From: Chloroflexota bacterium
GTDB taxonomy: Bacteria; Chloroflexota; Dehalococcoidia; Tepidiformales; Tepidiformaceae
NCBI GenBank assembly: GCA_016234445.1
Contig: JACRBT010000001.1
Coordinates: 186,001-250,000, forward strand
Length of the DNA stretch: 64,000 nt
Direction of reading: 5' to 3'
The notes beneath the pieces were generated by a model. The model saw only the letters and a program-made list of their open reading frames with translations, made no database searches and was not told the origin of the DNA. Positions 34,986-43,345 of this stretch are shown piece after piece; position 1 is the stretch's first letter, and every line of letters begins with the position of its first letter. A program made the translations under genes and the position numbers.

Positions 34986-35712
34986 CCTCCACATCCACAC
35001 GAGCGTCTCGGATGGGATGGCCTCGGTCGCCCGCGTGCTGGAGCGTGTGGAGGGCGAACTGGACCTCGACGTCATCGCCGTGACCGACCACGAAGACGCG
35101 GCAGGCGGGCTCCGGGCACGGGAACTGGCGGCACAGCGGGGCTATCGCATCGAGGTAGTCCCCGGGGCCGAGATCACGACGATCCAGGGACACCTCCTCT
35201 GCCTGTTCATCGAAGACACCCCGAAGAGCTTCCGGTCTATCGAGGCGACGCTGGAGTGGGTCCACGCGCGCGGCGGTCTCGCGGTGGTGCCGCACCCGGA
35301 CAGCTGGCTGACGCGGTCTGTGAGCCGCCGGACGATCGACCGGATCTGCGCCCGGGCGGAAGCGGGCATCTTCTTCGACGCGATCGAAACCGCGAACCCA
35401 AGCCCGGCCGGGCGCGTGAGCCGCGAGCAGATGCGGGCGGCGAACCTCGCCTGGGGGCTGCCGGGAACAGGCGGAAGCGATGCCCACCACTTGCCCCACC
35501 TGGGCACCGGCTGGACTGAGTTCCCGGGCGAGGGCGCGGAAGCACTGCGCGCGGCGATCCTCGCCGGTACGACGCATTCGGCGATGTCCCGTTATCCTTC
35601 GGTGCGTGAGGTGGGCGTGAGACAAACCGCACAGGGGCTGGCGTGGGGGTACTCGGCGACGCCGCGGAAGATGCTGCGCGGGCTTCGGCGCGCCCCGGGG
35701 GGCCGCCGGTGA
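34972..35712 (+). CDS. PHP-domain phosphoesterase
   Basis: 246 residues. Metal-binding motifs are in order: DLHIHTSVSDG (His-x-His), AVTDHEDA, GAEITT, HPD and GGSDAHH. Together they give a trinuclear PHP active site. It is of the short type seen near PI and lipid genes, and may dephosphorylate inositol or lipid phosphates. GTG 34972 follows GGGAGG and overlaps the acyltransferase's last 14 bases. It ends in GTGA with the glycosyltransferase start. Confidence 0.85.
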   Translation: MAKADLHIHTSVSDGMASVARVLERVEGELDLDVIAVTDHEDAAGGLRARELAAQRGYRIEVVPGAEITTIQGHLLCLFIEDTPKSFRSIEATLEWVHARGGLAVVPHPDSWLTRSVSRRTIDRICARAEAGIFFDAIETANPSPAGRVSREQMRAANLAWGLPGTGGSDAHHLPHLGTGWTEFPGEGAEALRAAILAGTTHSAMSRYPSVREVGVRQTAQGLAWGYSATPRKMLRGLRRAPGGRR

Positions 35713-36866
35713 GGATCGCCCTGGTTTCGCCGTACGACTGGTGCGTCAAGGGTGGCGTCAACAGCCACATCACCCACCTCGCCTCGGCCTTCCGGCGCTG
35801 GGGACACGATGTAGTTGTCTTCGCGCCGGCCTCGCAGCCGGAAGCGGTCAACGGCGAGATCGTCGTGATGGGGAGGCCGCGCCGAGTACACGCCAGCGGT
35901 TCGGTCGCGCGGATCAGTTTCGGCTGGAACCCGGGGGCGGTGAAGCGCGCGCTGGACGAGGGCAACTTCGACATCGTCCACCTGCACGAGCCGCTGATGC
36001 CGCTGCTGCCCTACCACTTTCTCCGCCACTCGACGGCGGCCAACGTCGGCACCTTCCACGCGGCGAAGGAGGGCGGCAACCGTTTCTACGAGTATTCGCG
36101 GCCGCTCACCCGGAGGTGGTTCCGGAAGCTCGACGGGAAGATCGCCGTGTCACCGGCGGCGGCCCGGCTGGTGAGCCGCTACTACGCCGGCTACTACAAC
36201 ATCATCCCGAACGGGATCGAATACGACCACTTCGCCGGGCCGGTCGACCCGCTGCCCGAGTTCCTGGACGGCAAATGCAACATCCTCTTCGTGGGGCGGC
36301 CGGAGAAGCGGAAGGGCTTGAAGTTCCTGCTCCGCGCCTACATTCGCCTGCAAGCGGACGGCGGCAACTACCGGCTGATTGTCGTCGGGGCGGGGGACTT
36401 CTCCCGGTACGAACGGCTGATGCGCCCGTTCCCGGGGGTCGTCTTCCGGGCGAACGTGCCCTACGACGAACTCCCCCGGTACCACCGGAGCGCCGCGATT
36501 TTCGTTTCGCCGGCAACGGGCAACGAGAGCCAGGGGATCGCGCTACTGGAGGCGATGGCGGCCGGTATGGCCGTCGTGGCGAGCAACATCGAAGGGTTCG
36601 CCGGTGTGCTGACCGACGAAGAGGAGGGCATCCTCGTGCGGCCGAAGGATGACGAAGCCATCGCCAACGCGATCACGCGGCTTGCGAACGACGCCCGGCT
36701 GCGCGCACGCCTTGGCGAGGCAGGGCAGGCACGCGCCGCCCACTACAGCTGGGACAACATCGCCCACCGCGTGCTCTCTTACTACGAGCGGCTGCTTTAC
36801 GAGCGCCGGCAGGTGGCCGAGGTGAGGTCACGCGGGCGCGCACTCCAGGCCGAGACGGTGGGTTAG
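35709..36866 (+). CDS. GT4 glycosyltransferase, PimA-like
   Basis: 385 residues. The start VRIALVSPYDWCVKGGVNSH with HLASAFRRWGHDV is the GT4 N-terminal Rossmann domain seen in PimA, the first mannosyltransferase of PIM synthesis. VGRPEKRKGLKFLLRA and NESQGIALLEAMAAGMAVVAS (Glu-x7-Glu-type) are the donor-binding part. The position between an acyltransferase/PHP pair and a CDP-alcohol phosphatidyltransferase supports a phosphatidylinositol acceptor. GDP-mannose as donor is inferred. GTG start overlaps the PHP stop (GTGA). Confidence 0.86.
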   Translation: MRIALVSPYDWCVKGGVNSHITHLASAFRRWGHDVVVFAPASQPEAVNGEIVVMGRPRRVHASGSVARISFGWNPGAVKRALDEGNFDIVHLHEPLMPLLPYHFLRHSTAANVGTFHAAKEGGNRFYEYSRPLTRRWFRKLDGKIAVSPAAARLVSRYYAGYYNIIPNGIEYDHFAGPVDPLPEFLDGKCNILFVGRPEKRKGLKFLLRAYIRLQADGGNYRLIVVGAGDFSRYERLMRPFPGVVFRANVPYDELPRYHRSAAIFVSPATGNESQGIALLEAMAAGMAVVASNIEGFAGVLTDEEEGILVRPKDDEAIANAITRLANDARLRARLGEAGQARAAHYSWDNIAHRVLSYYERLLYERRQVAEVRSRGRALQAETVG

Positions 36867-36869
36867 GAG

Positions 36870-37496
36870 ATGCCGAGAATCAATATCCTCCCCGGAAAGG
36901 CCCCGCAGCGGCTCGCCGAACCGATCGGCCGAAGCGTGGCGCGTCTCGGGATCACCCCGAACATGGTGTCGGTCTTCGGGTTCGCCGGGAACGGGCTGGC
37001 GGCGTGGCTGATCACCCAGGATGCACTCCTGGCCGCCGGCATCGTCTACCTCGTCTTCAGCGCCCTCGACTTCGTGGACGGCGCGGTGGCCCGGGCGACG
37101 AACCAGGCGAGCCCGTACGGCGCCGTGCTCGACGCCGTCCTCGACCGTTCGAGCGAGGCACTCGTGCTGATTGCCTGCGCCTGGTACTTCGGCGAGCGCG
37201 GGGAGAACGTCCAGGCCGGGGTCACCTACGCGGCGCTCTTTGGGAGCGTGGCCGTCAGCTACATGCGGGCTCGGGCCGAGGTGATGGGGCTTTCGATGCG
37301 CGAAGGGTTGTTCCGGAGGCAGGAGCGGGTGGTGCTCCTGGGGGCGGGGCTGTTGTTCAACGGGCTGACGGCGGTGATATGGCCGCTGGCGATCCTCTCG
37401 AACCTGACGGCGCTGCAGCGGTTCTATTTGATCTGGAGGGGCCTGCCCCTCACCCCCCAGCCCCCTGCTCCCGCTTCGCGGGCGAGGGGGGGTTAG
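36870..37496 (+). CDS. CDP-alcohol phosphatidyltransferase (likely PI-phosphate synthase)
   Basis: 208 residues. The signature is complete: Asp67, Asp70, Gly71, Ala74, Arg75, Gly84, Asp88, Asp92 (D-x2-DG-x2-AR-x8-G-x3-D-x3-D). About five or six membrane helices flank it. With ino1 four genes upstream, the alcohol acceptor is likely inositol phosphate, as in actinobacterial PgsA1. The last 18 residues are encoded by a dispersed palindromic repeat (37446-37492), so the natural C-terminus may end near residue 190. It starts 3 bp after the glycosyltransferase stop. Confidence 0.88.
   Translation: MPRINILPGKAPQRLAEPIGRSVARLGITPNMVSVFGFAGNGLAAWLITQDALLAAGIVYLVFSALDFVDGAVARATNQASPYGAVLDAVLDRSSEALVLIACAWYFGERGENVQAGVTYAALFGSVAVSYMRARAEVMGLSMREGLFRRQERVVLLGAGLLFNGLTAVIWPLAILSNLTALQRFYLIWRGLPLTPQPPAPASRARGG
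37446..37492. repeat. Dispersed palindromic repeat copy inside a CDS end
   Basis: CCCCTCACCCCCCAGCCCCC followed by TGCTCCCGC-TTC-GCGGGCGAGGGGGG. It is the reverse complement of the 10434 copy, with one mismatch in the shared core. It encodes the tail of the CDP-alcohol phosphatidyltransferase. Confidence 0.85.
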
Positions 37497-37589
37497 CCGC
37501 GCAGCTCGTGGCAACGCTCCCACTTCGTGGGGAGGGCGGCCGGGCCATTCAGGCGGGCAAATGTCCCGGCGCCGGCTGTGTTTGAGGTG

Positions 37590-38975
37590 CTAGAGGGGCG
37601 GGCCGTCGCTGTCCGGTGGCTCCTTGGGGGGCGCCCCGGCGGCGGCGTCCGTCCGGTTCCTGGCGAGGAGCTGAGAGACGAGGTAGAGCATCACCGCAAG
37701 CAGCGCGAACAGGACGGCGGCCCCGATGATCCCCAGGGCGACAAGGTTGTCGTTCCCGTCGTCGCCACCGTCCGATTGGGCTGCCGCGCGGGGCTTCGTG
37801 GTCGGCGTCGCTGTCGCGGCGGCCGACTGGGGGCGCTGCGTCGGCGCAGCGGTCGGGTTCGTCCTTGGGGTGGAACCCACGGCCTTGAGGAAGTTCGCCT
37901 CGAAGGTGGCCATGTCGTAGCCGTAGGTGTCCTTCAACGCCTGGTCGAATCGGGTGCCCTTCTTGATGTTGGCGAAGAACTGGGCGAAGCGCGGCGCGCC
38001 GCCGGTGTCGATGAGGTACTTCACCATCGAGTAGGCCTGGCCGTAGAAGATGTTCACGGTCGAGGCATCGGACGAGGCCACGCCCATCGAGGAGAACGGG
38101 AGGAGACGGTTCCCCCGCGCCGCCGACTGGAATGGGCCGATGTAGTCGTCGCCGGGTTCGGACTGGGCGTAGACAGCGGCGCCTTCGTCGAGCCACGACG
38201 GCAGCTTGCCAAGCGGTCCCTCGCCGGCCGCCTGGTTGAGGATGTGCCCGAACTCGTGGCGAAGGGTGTCTGTGCGGTCGTTGGTGCCGCAAGATTGGGG
38301 GATGACGAGGACGACGGCGGAGCTGACTTTCGTGCCACAGGTGACAACCGCGGCGTCGAAGGTCCCACCGTTGCCGGGCTTCGCCTTTTCCAGTTCGGAT
38401 TCGACGGCGAAAAGGACAACGTTCACCGGGAGTTGCTTCAGGGTCACGTTCAGGAGCTGCTTGCCGATGCGGTCGTAGGTGTCGGTCCCGGCCGCGAGGT
38501 AGGACTCGGCGAGCGGTTTGCGGTTGCCGTAGTAGTAGACGGTCATGAAGTCGTTGCTGACCTTCTCCCACTGGTGGTCGGGAGGGAGGTAGAAGTACTT
38601 TGCGTCCGGCGTGGTGGTGGTCTTGCCGTCGGCGGTGGTGATTTCCCAGTGGTAGGTGAGCTCGGTCCCAACCGGGACGTATGCATTGCCCGTGTTGGTG
38701 TCGACGTTGACCTGGACCGAGACGGCCTTGCCAGGCGTGAGTTCCTTCGGCTTGCCGATGGCACCGCCGCCCTTGCCCGAGAGGGAGTAGCTGAGGGAAA
38801 CGTCGGTGATGTCGCTGTCGCTCTTCGCCTCGAGCTTGAAGGTGAGCGACTTCGGATAGCCGTTGTCGACGGTCGAGGAGACGACGGTTGAGTCGGCGGC
38901 GGCCAGTGGCGGGCTGTAGAGGGCGAAGGCGGCGAGCACCAGCAGGGCGGCGCCGAAGACCAGGGGACGGCTCAT
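37590..38975 (-). CDS. MA-family metallopeptidase, membrane-anchored
   Basis: 461 residues. A signal peptide (PLVFGAALLVLAAFALYS) is followed by a beta-rich domain (about 30-140). The zinc motif HEFGH (about residue 240) lies in DTLRHEFGHILNQAA, and a second Glu follows in WLDEGAAVYAQ. A Thr/Pro/Ala-rich linker (about 360-400) leads to a C-terminal membrane helix. This is the peptidase MA (gluzincin) fold, anchored outside the cell. The start overlaps the prfB stop by 4 bp. Targets are unknown. Confidence 0.85.
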   Translation of the reverse strand: MSRPLVFGAALLVLAAFALYSPPLAAADSTVVSSTVDNGYPKSLTFKLEAKSDSDITDVSLSYSLSGKGGGAIGKPKELTPGKAVSVQVNVDTNTGNAYVPVGTELTYHWEITTADGKTTTTPDAKYFYLPPDHQWEKVSNDFMTVYYYGNRKPLAESYLAAGTDTYDRIGKQLLNVTLKQLPVNVVLFAVESELEKAKPGNGGTFDAAVVTCGTKVSSAVVLVIPQSCGTNDRTDTLRHEFGHILNQAAGEGPLGKLPSWLDEGAAVYAQSEPGDDYIGPFQSAARGNRLLPFSSMGVASSDASTVNIFYGQAYSMVKYLIDTGGAPRFAQFFANIKKGTRFDQALKDTYGYDMATFEANFLKAVGSTPRTNPTAAPTQRPQSAAATATPTTKPRAAAQSDGGDDGNDNLVALGIIGAAVLFALLAVMLYLVSQLLARNRTDAAAGAPPKEPPDSDGPPL

Positions 38976-40076
38976 GCTTCCTCGCCGACGCGGGATTTCA
39001 GGTAGGCCTCGATGAAGCCGTCGATGGCGCCATCGAGGACCGCGGTGGTGTCGCTGGTCTCGCAGCCGGTGCGAAGGTCCTTCACCATCTTATACGGGTG
39101 GAGGACGTAGTTCCGGATCTGGCTGCCGAACGCCATATCGACATGCTGGCCCTTTAACCGCGCCTTTTCCTCCTCGCGGCGGTTGAGCTCGATCTCGAGG
39201 AGGCGGGATTCGAGCACTTTCATGGCGCTCCCGCGGTTACGGCCCTGGGAGCGCTCGTTCTGGCAGGTGACGACGATCCCGGTTGGGATGTGGGTGAGGC
39301 GGACAGCGGTGGAGTTCTTCTGGACGTTCTGGCCGCCGGCGCCGCTTGAGCGGAAGACGTCGATCTTCACGTCGTCCGGGTTCACGGTGACTTCGCCCAT
39401 GGACTCGACTTCGGGGAGGACTTCGACCTTCGCGAAACTGGTGTGGCGGGCGTGGGAGGAGTCGAAAGGCGACTGCCGGACGAGGCGGTGGACGCCACGT
39501 TCGCTCTGGAGGTAGCCATAGGCGTAGGGGCCGGCGATCTCGATCGTGGCGCTCTTGATCCCGGCTTCTTCGCCCTCGGTCACGTCGAGGACTTCGGTGC
39601 TGTAGCCGCGGCGCTCGGCCCAGCGGAGATACATGCGGAAAAGCATCTCCGCCCAGTCCTGCGACTCTGTCCCGCCGGCCCCGGCGTGGACGGCGAGGAT
39701 GGCGCTGCGCTGGTCGTAGGGGCCGGAAAGCTGGAGTTCGAACTCGCGGGCCTGGAGTTCGTTCTCGATGGCGGCGAGGTCGGCGGCCGCGGCGGGCTCA
39801 ATCGACTCGTCGCCCTCGGCAATGGCCATGGCGAGGAGTTCCGAGAGGTCGCGGGCACGGCGTTCGAGCCCGCGCCAGGTGGAGGCGTGGTCGCGGGCGG
39901 TGGAAAGCCGCTGCATGACGTCGCGCGCGGCCTCCGAATCGTCCCAGAACGAGGAGGCCGAGGACTTCGCTTCGAGTTCAGTTACGAGCGCTTCTTCAGA
40001 AGCGATGTCAAAGGCGCACCAGGAGGTCAGAGATGCGGGCGAGCACGTCGTTGGCGCGGGAAAGCAGTTCTTGCAT
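38972..40076 (-). CDS. prfB: Peptide chain release factor 2 with programmed +1 frameshift
   Basis: The gene is read in two frames. From ATG at 40076, 22 codons run MQELLSRANDVLARISDLLV + RL to CTT at 40011-40013, then the in-frame stop TGA at 40008-40010. After a +1 shift, reading continues GAC ATC GCT from 40009 to the end, giving 367 residues in total. CTT TGA C is the classical RF2 autoregulatory frameshift. The SPF tripeptide (QSPFDSSHARH) and GGQ (GAGGQNVQKNS) confirm RF2 and stop-codon readout of UGA and UAA. A strong AGGGGG Shine-Dalgarno just upstream is not seen; only CTCCTGGTGCGC precedes CTT. Confidence 0.9.
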
Positions 40077-40209
40077 ACCACCAGTGTCCCAGAGCGAAGG
40101 GGTAGGCGCGAGCGATCAGCACTCCCGGGAAGTGGGTGGCGCTATAGTAGGAGCGTGACGAAAGACGGGCTGCCTGCACCTGAAAGCTCCGGGTTATACG
40201 TCCATAGCA

Positions 40210-40237
40210 TTGACCTTTTCTCCGTCTTTACCATAAC
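40210..40237 (+). promoter_or_regulatory. AT-rich promoter candidate before the Met8-like gene
   Basis: TTGACC (40210-40215) and CATAAC (40232-40237), spaced 16 bp, lie in a markedly AT-richer stretch about 60 bp before the ATG at 40295. Confidence 0.4.
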
Positions 40238-40294
40238 CTTCATCCCAGATACGGCTGAGACGGCGCGCAGGACTATGACTCCCGGGAGGCGGCG

Positions 40295-40756
40295 ATGGGA
40301 CTGATGGTCGACCTCCAGCCGTCGCTCGGGCGGGCGCTCGTCGTGGGGGGTGGGACGGTGGCGGCGCGCAAGGTTCAGGGACTGGTGGAAGCCGGCTTCG
40401 CCGTGACCGTCGTCGCGCCGGAGATCCAGCCGGGGATCGAGGCACTGCCCGGGGTCACCCTGCGGAAGCGCGCGTTCTTCCCGGCTGACATCGACGGTCA
40501 CGCGCTCGTCTTCGCCTGCACCGACTCCCGGGAGGTCAACCGCGCGGCCGGGGAACTGGCGCGCGCGGCCGGCGTGCCGGTCAACGTAACGGACCGCCAG
40601 GAAGAGAGCAGCTTCTTCTCCACGGCGACCCTGCAGGGCGACGACTGGCGCATCGGCATCTCCACGGGCGGGCGCGACCCGGGACTTGCGAAGCGCCTGC
40701 GCGAGGTGCTCGGGGAGCGCATGGGTACGGTCGGCGACGGGGACGACGCACAATAG
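40295..40756 (+). CDS. Precorrin-2 dehydrogenase/Met8-like protein (short)
   Basis: 153 residues. ALVVGGGTVAARKVQGLVEAG (13-33) is the NAD-binding motif of the siroheme synthase N-terminal domain (CysG/Met8p), and FACTDSREVNRAAGE contains the Asp used for dehydrogenation and chelation. The C-terminal domain of CysG is absent, and even by Met8 standards the chain is short. The gene begins after GGGAGG. It oxidises precorrin-2 to sirohydrochlorin, for siroheme or cobalamin. No other tetrapyrrole genes are adjacent. Confidence 0.82.
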   Translation: MGLMVDLQPSLGRALVVGGGTVAARKVQGLVEAGFAVTVVAPEIQPGIEALPGVTLRKRAFFPADIDGHALVFACTDSREVNRAAGELARAAGVPVNVTDRQEESSFFSTATLQGDDWRIGISTGGRDPGLAKRLREVLGERMGTVGDGDDAQ

Positions 40757-40781
40757 CCTGGCGGAGTTGGCCCCCCGGAGA

Positions 40782-41573
40782 TTACGGCTTCGCCGCCGCC
40801 CGTTCCGCGGCCTGGAGGCGAGCAAGCATCAGGAGCTCGCGGTCGTTGTAGGTGGCCTGGGCGGGCACCATCAGCTGGGCGAGGGCGTTGGTCGCGGACT
40901 TCGTCAGGGCGAGGGCCATCGGGTCCATCGAGAGCAGCCGGGCGGCGAGGGCACGGGCCCGCGAGAGGAGCTCACTGTCGGGCACGACATGGTTGACGAA
41001 GCCCCAGCGGAGGGCGTCATCGGCGCTGAATCGCTCGCAGGCCATGACCAGCTCCTTCGTCCGGGCTGGCCCGATTTCGCGCATGAGCCGGGGAAGCGCG
41101 TTCCAGGTGAGGGGGATGTTCAGCTCAACCTCCGGGATGGAGAACCAGGCCGACTCCGCGGCGAGGCGGATGTCGACGCAAGACGCCCAGACGACGCCAC
41201 CGCCGATGGTGAGCCCGTTGATGGCGCCGATCGTCACCTGGTCCAGGCTCTCGATGGCGGCCGAGGACCGGTTCCCCGCGGTTGAACGCAGCCGTTCCTC
41301 CAGCTGATTCGCCGAGCGGGGGAGGGCGGGCGCGGCCCGTTCGGCGCCCGGTTCGCGAGGCGATCGGCCGAGGTCGGCGCCGGCGGAGAAGGCGCGCCCC
41401 GCACCGGTGAGAATGACCACCCGCGCTTCGCCGTCATCCTGGAGCTGGCGGCAGGCCTCCTGCATCTCGGCGTGCATCGTCAGGTTGATCGCGTTCAGCT
41501 TTTCCGGGCGGTTCAGGGTGAGGGTCACCAGGCCGGGAAGTTCGCTGTCCCGTTCCAGCAACAACGTTTCCAT
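40782..41573 (-). CDS. Enoyl-CoA hydratase/isomerase family protein
   Basis: 263 residues, crotonase fold. AGRAFSAGADLG is the first oxyanion-hole loop. NGLTIGGGVVWASCVDIRLA and FSIPEVELNIPLTWNA make the second; a Glu in PEVELN is present, while the first catalytic Glu position of classical hydratases is less clear, so isomerase or other crotonase chemistry is possible. The start is coupled to the preceding dpaL gene (TGATG). Confidence 0.86.
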   Translation of the reverse strand: METLLLERDSELPGLVTLTLNRPEKLNAINLTMHAEMQEACRQLQDDGEARVVILTGAGRAFSAGADLGRSPREPGAERAAPALPRSANQLEERLRSTAGNRSSAAIESLDQVTIGAINGLTIGGGVVWASCVDIRLAAESAWFSIPEVELNIPLTWNALPRLMREIGPARTKELVMACERFSADDALRWGFVNHVVPDSELLSRARALAARLLSMDPMALALTKSATNALAQLMVPAQATYNDRELLMLARLQAAERAAAKP

Positions 41574-42751
41574 CAGGCTCTCCTTCTTGCGGCGACCGAT
41601 TCCGGGGGCTCGCCAACCAGCCGGGTGTACATCGCAGGGTCGGTGGCGCCCTCGGTGGAAATGACGAGGACAGACGTTTCCGGGCCGATGCCGAGCCGCG
41701 CGCGGGCTTCGACCGATCCGGTCCCGGTGATGAGCTCGATCAGCCCGCCGAGGCCCGACGCTCCAGTCTCACCGGAGACAACGCCCTCGGCGGCGAGGCG
41801 GCGCATTGCCTCGATCGATCGCGCGTCTTCGAGTTCGAGGAAGGCGGCAATGCCGTCCCTCATGGCCGGCCAGGCGACCCGCGACGGCGTGCCGCAGTTG
41901 AGCCCGGCCATGATCGAATCCTGGGGCCCGTCGACCGAGACGACCTGGCCGGCCTCGATGGACGCGAGGACACAGGCCGCTCCAACTGGCTCGACACCAA
42001 CGACGGTCGCGCGGCGCGATGCGGGCAGCGAAGCGGCACGGTAGTGCCCGGCCACGGCCTCCGCCAGGGCGCCCACACCGATCTGGACCATCACGAGGGA
42101 AGGCAGCGGCGCCCCCGCGGCCCGGAGCGCGTCCTCCGTCTCCATGAGGATGGTCGAGTACCCTTCGGCGACGAGGGACGGGATTGTGGTGTAACCATCC
42201 CAGGAGGTGTCGGAGACGACGGTACAGGTGGGCCCGGCCTCGGCTTTCGCGCGCTCCACAGCGTCATCGTAGCTGCCGTGGATCACGGTGACAGTCGCGC
42301 CTTCGGACTTGATGCCGTCGATGCGGGCATCGGCGGTCCCGGCGGGGACGAAGATCCGCGCCTCGAAGCCGAAGAGCCGGGCGACGCGGGCGACGGCACG
42401 GCCGTGATTGCCGTCGGTCGCGGTGGCCAGGGCCATCGGCCGCAGCGAGGCGAAAGCGGCGCGGAGGTCGTCGAGCGTGGTCCAGTCCGGCTCGCCGCCG
42501 AGACGGGCGCTCATTTCCCGGTAAACGGCCCAGGAGGCGCCGAGCACCTTGAACGCCGGGAGCCCGAACCGTGAGGACTCGTCCTTCAGCCAGAGGTGGC
42601 CGATGCCCAACTCCGCGGCGAGGGACGGGAGGGGCACCAGCGGGGACGGCACGTACCCCGGCAGCCTGCGGTGGAATTCGCGGGGGCGGTTGCCGGGCGT
42701 GGGGACGTCGAGCTCCGGCCGCAGCCACGGGTTGAAGACGACGCGGGTCAT
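41573..42751 (-). CDS. dpaL: Diaminopropionate ammonia-lyase-like PLP enzyme
   Basis: 392 residues. LKDESSRFGLPAFKVLGASWA contains the PLP-binding Lys, and ATDGNHGRAVARVARLFG is the phosphate-cradle side of fold type II PLP enzymes. LLKDESSRFGLPAFK and the middle VVSDTSWDGYTTIP are diagnostic for 2,3-diaminopropionate ammonia-lyases. It would convert diaminopropionate to pyruvate and ammonia. It overlaps the crotonase start by a single base, so the two are co-translated, though a shared pathway is not obvious. Confidence 0.84.
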   Translation of the reverse strand: MTRVVFNPWLRPELDVPTPGNRPREFHRRLPGYVPSPLVPLPSLAAELGIGHLWLKDESSRFGLPAFKVLGASWAVYREMSARLGGEPDWTTLDDLRAAFASLRPMALATATDGNHGRAVARVARLFGFEARIFVPAGTADARIDGIKSEGATVTVIHGSYDDAVERAKAEAGPTCTVVSDTSWDGYTTIPSLVAEGYSTILMETEDALRAAGAPLPSLVMVQIGVGALAEAVAGHYRAASLPASRRATVVGVEPVGAACVLASIEAGQVVSVDGPQDSIMAGLNCGTPSRVAWPAMRDGIAAFLELEDARSIEAMRRLAAEGVVSGETGASGLGGLIELITGTGSVEARARLGIGPETSVLVISTEGATDPAMYTRLVGEPPESVAARRRA

Positions 42752-42779
42752 CCGGTAGTCCAGGCTCCGCCTGGCGGCA

Positions 42780-43241
42780 TCAGTATCGCCCGCCGAGCTT
42801 GCGGTGGTCCCAGCTGTAGATTTCGACCGGGTCGACGCGGACGACCGTACGCTTTGAGGCGACGGCGAGGGCGGCTTCGGGCGTCTCCATGGGGGCCGGG
42901 ATACCGTTGTACTTCTCGCCGACCATGCCCATCACCCTCGCGGTGAAGGGGGCATCGTCGAGCAGCGTGGCTTCGCCTTCGATGACCATGCCGCGAAGTT
43001 CGGCATAGCCCTTCCCGGCTTCGAGCATGACGGAGATCTTCGGGTTGCGGCGAAGGTTGAGGATCTTCTGGCTCTTGCGGAAGGTGGTGAAGTGGACCTT
43101 GCCGTCGATGACGACGTACCACATGGCGACGAGGTGCGGGTAGCCCTTCGGGCCGATGGAGGCGACCTGGAGGGTCCAGCTGTCGTTGAGGAACTGCTCC
43201 TGTTCTTCGGCGGTGAGGGCGATGGATGCGCGGCGGCTTGG
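42780..43241 (-). CDS. PPOX-class FMN/F420-binding split-barrel protein
   Basis: About 153 residues from TTG 43241, which has GGAG 8 bp upstream. LTAEEQEQFLNDSWTLQVAS, VAMWYVVIDGKVHFTTFRKS and QKILNLRRNPKISVMLE are typical of the pyridoxamine 5'-phosphate oxidase-like family, here similar to F420-dependent or FMN members of actinobacteria. A reductase role is likely; substrate unknown. It is divergent from a second family member at 43346. Confidence 0.8.
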   Translation of the reverse strand, partial: PSRRASIALTAEEQEQFLNDSWTLQVASIGPKGYPHLVAMWYVVIDGKVHFTTFRKSQKILNLRRNPKISVMLEAGKGYAELRGMVIEGEATLLDDAPFTARVMGMVGEKYNGIPAPMETPEAALAVASKRTVVRVDPVEIYSWDHRKLGGRY

Positions 43242-43345
43242 CAAGGCGGTTTCTCCGGGGTTCGAGTGTGTCTCGATTCTAGAGGCGGGACCGGCGGCGC
43301 GCATGCCGGTGTAAGATCGCCACACTAACGCGGAGGGAGAGCGGC

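Noticed and set aside
38972-40081. prfB as a single frame starting at 40081
   Set aside because: The upstream residues (VCKNCFPAPTTCSP) are not RF2-like. The other frame from ATG 40076 gives the normal RF2 N-terminus up to the CTT TGA shift site.
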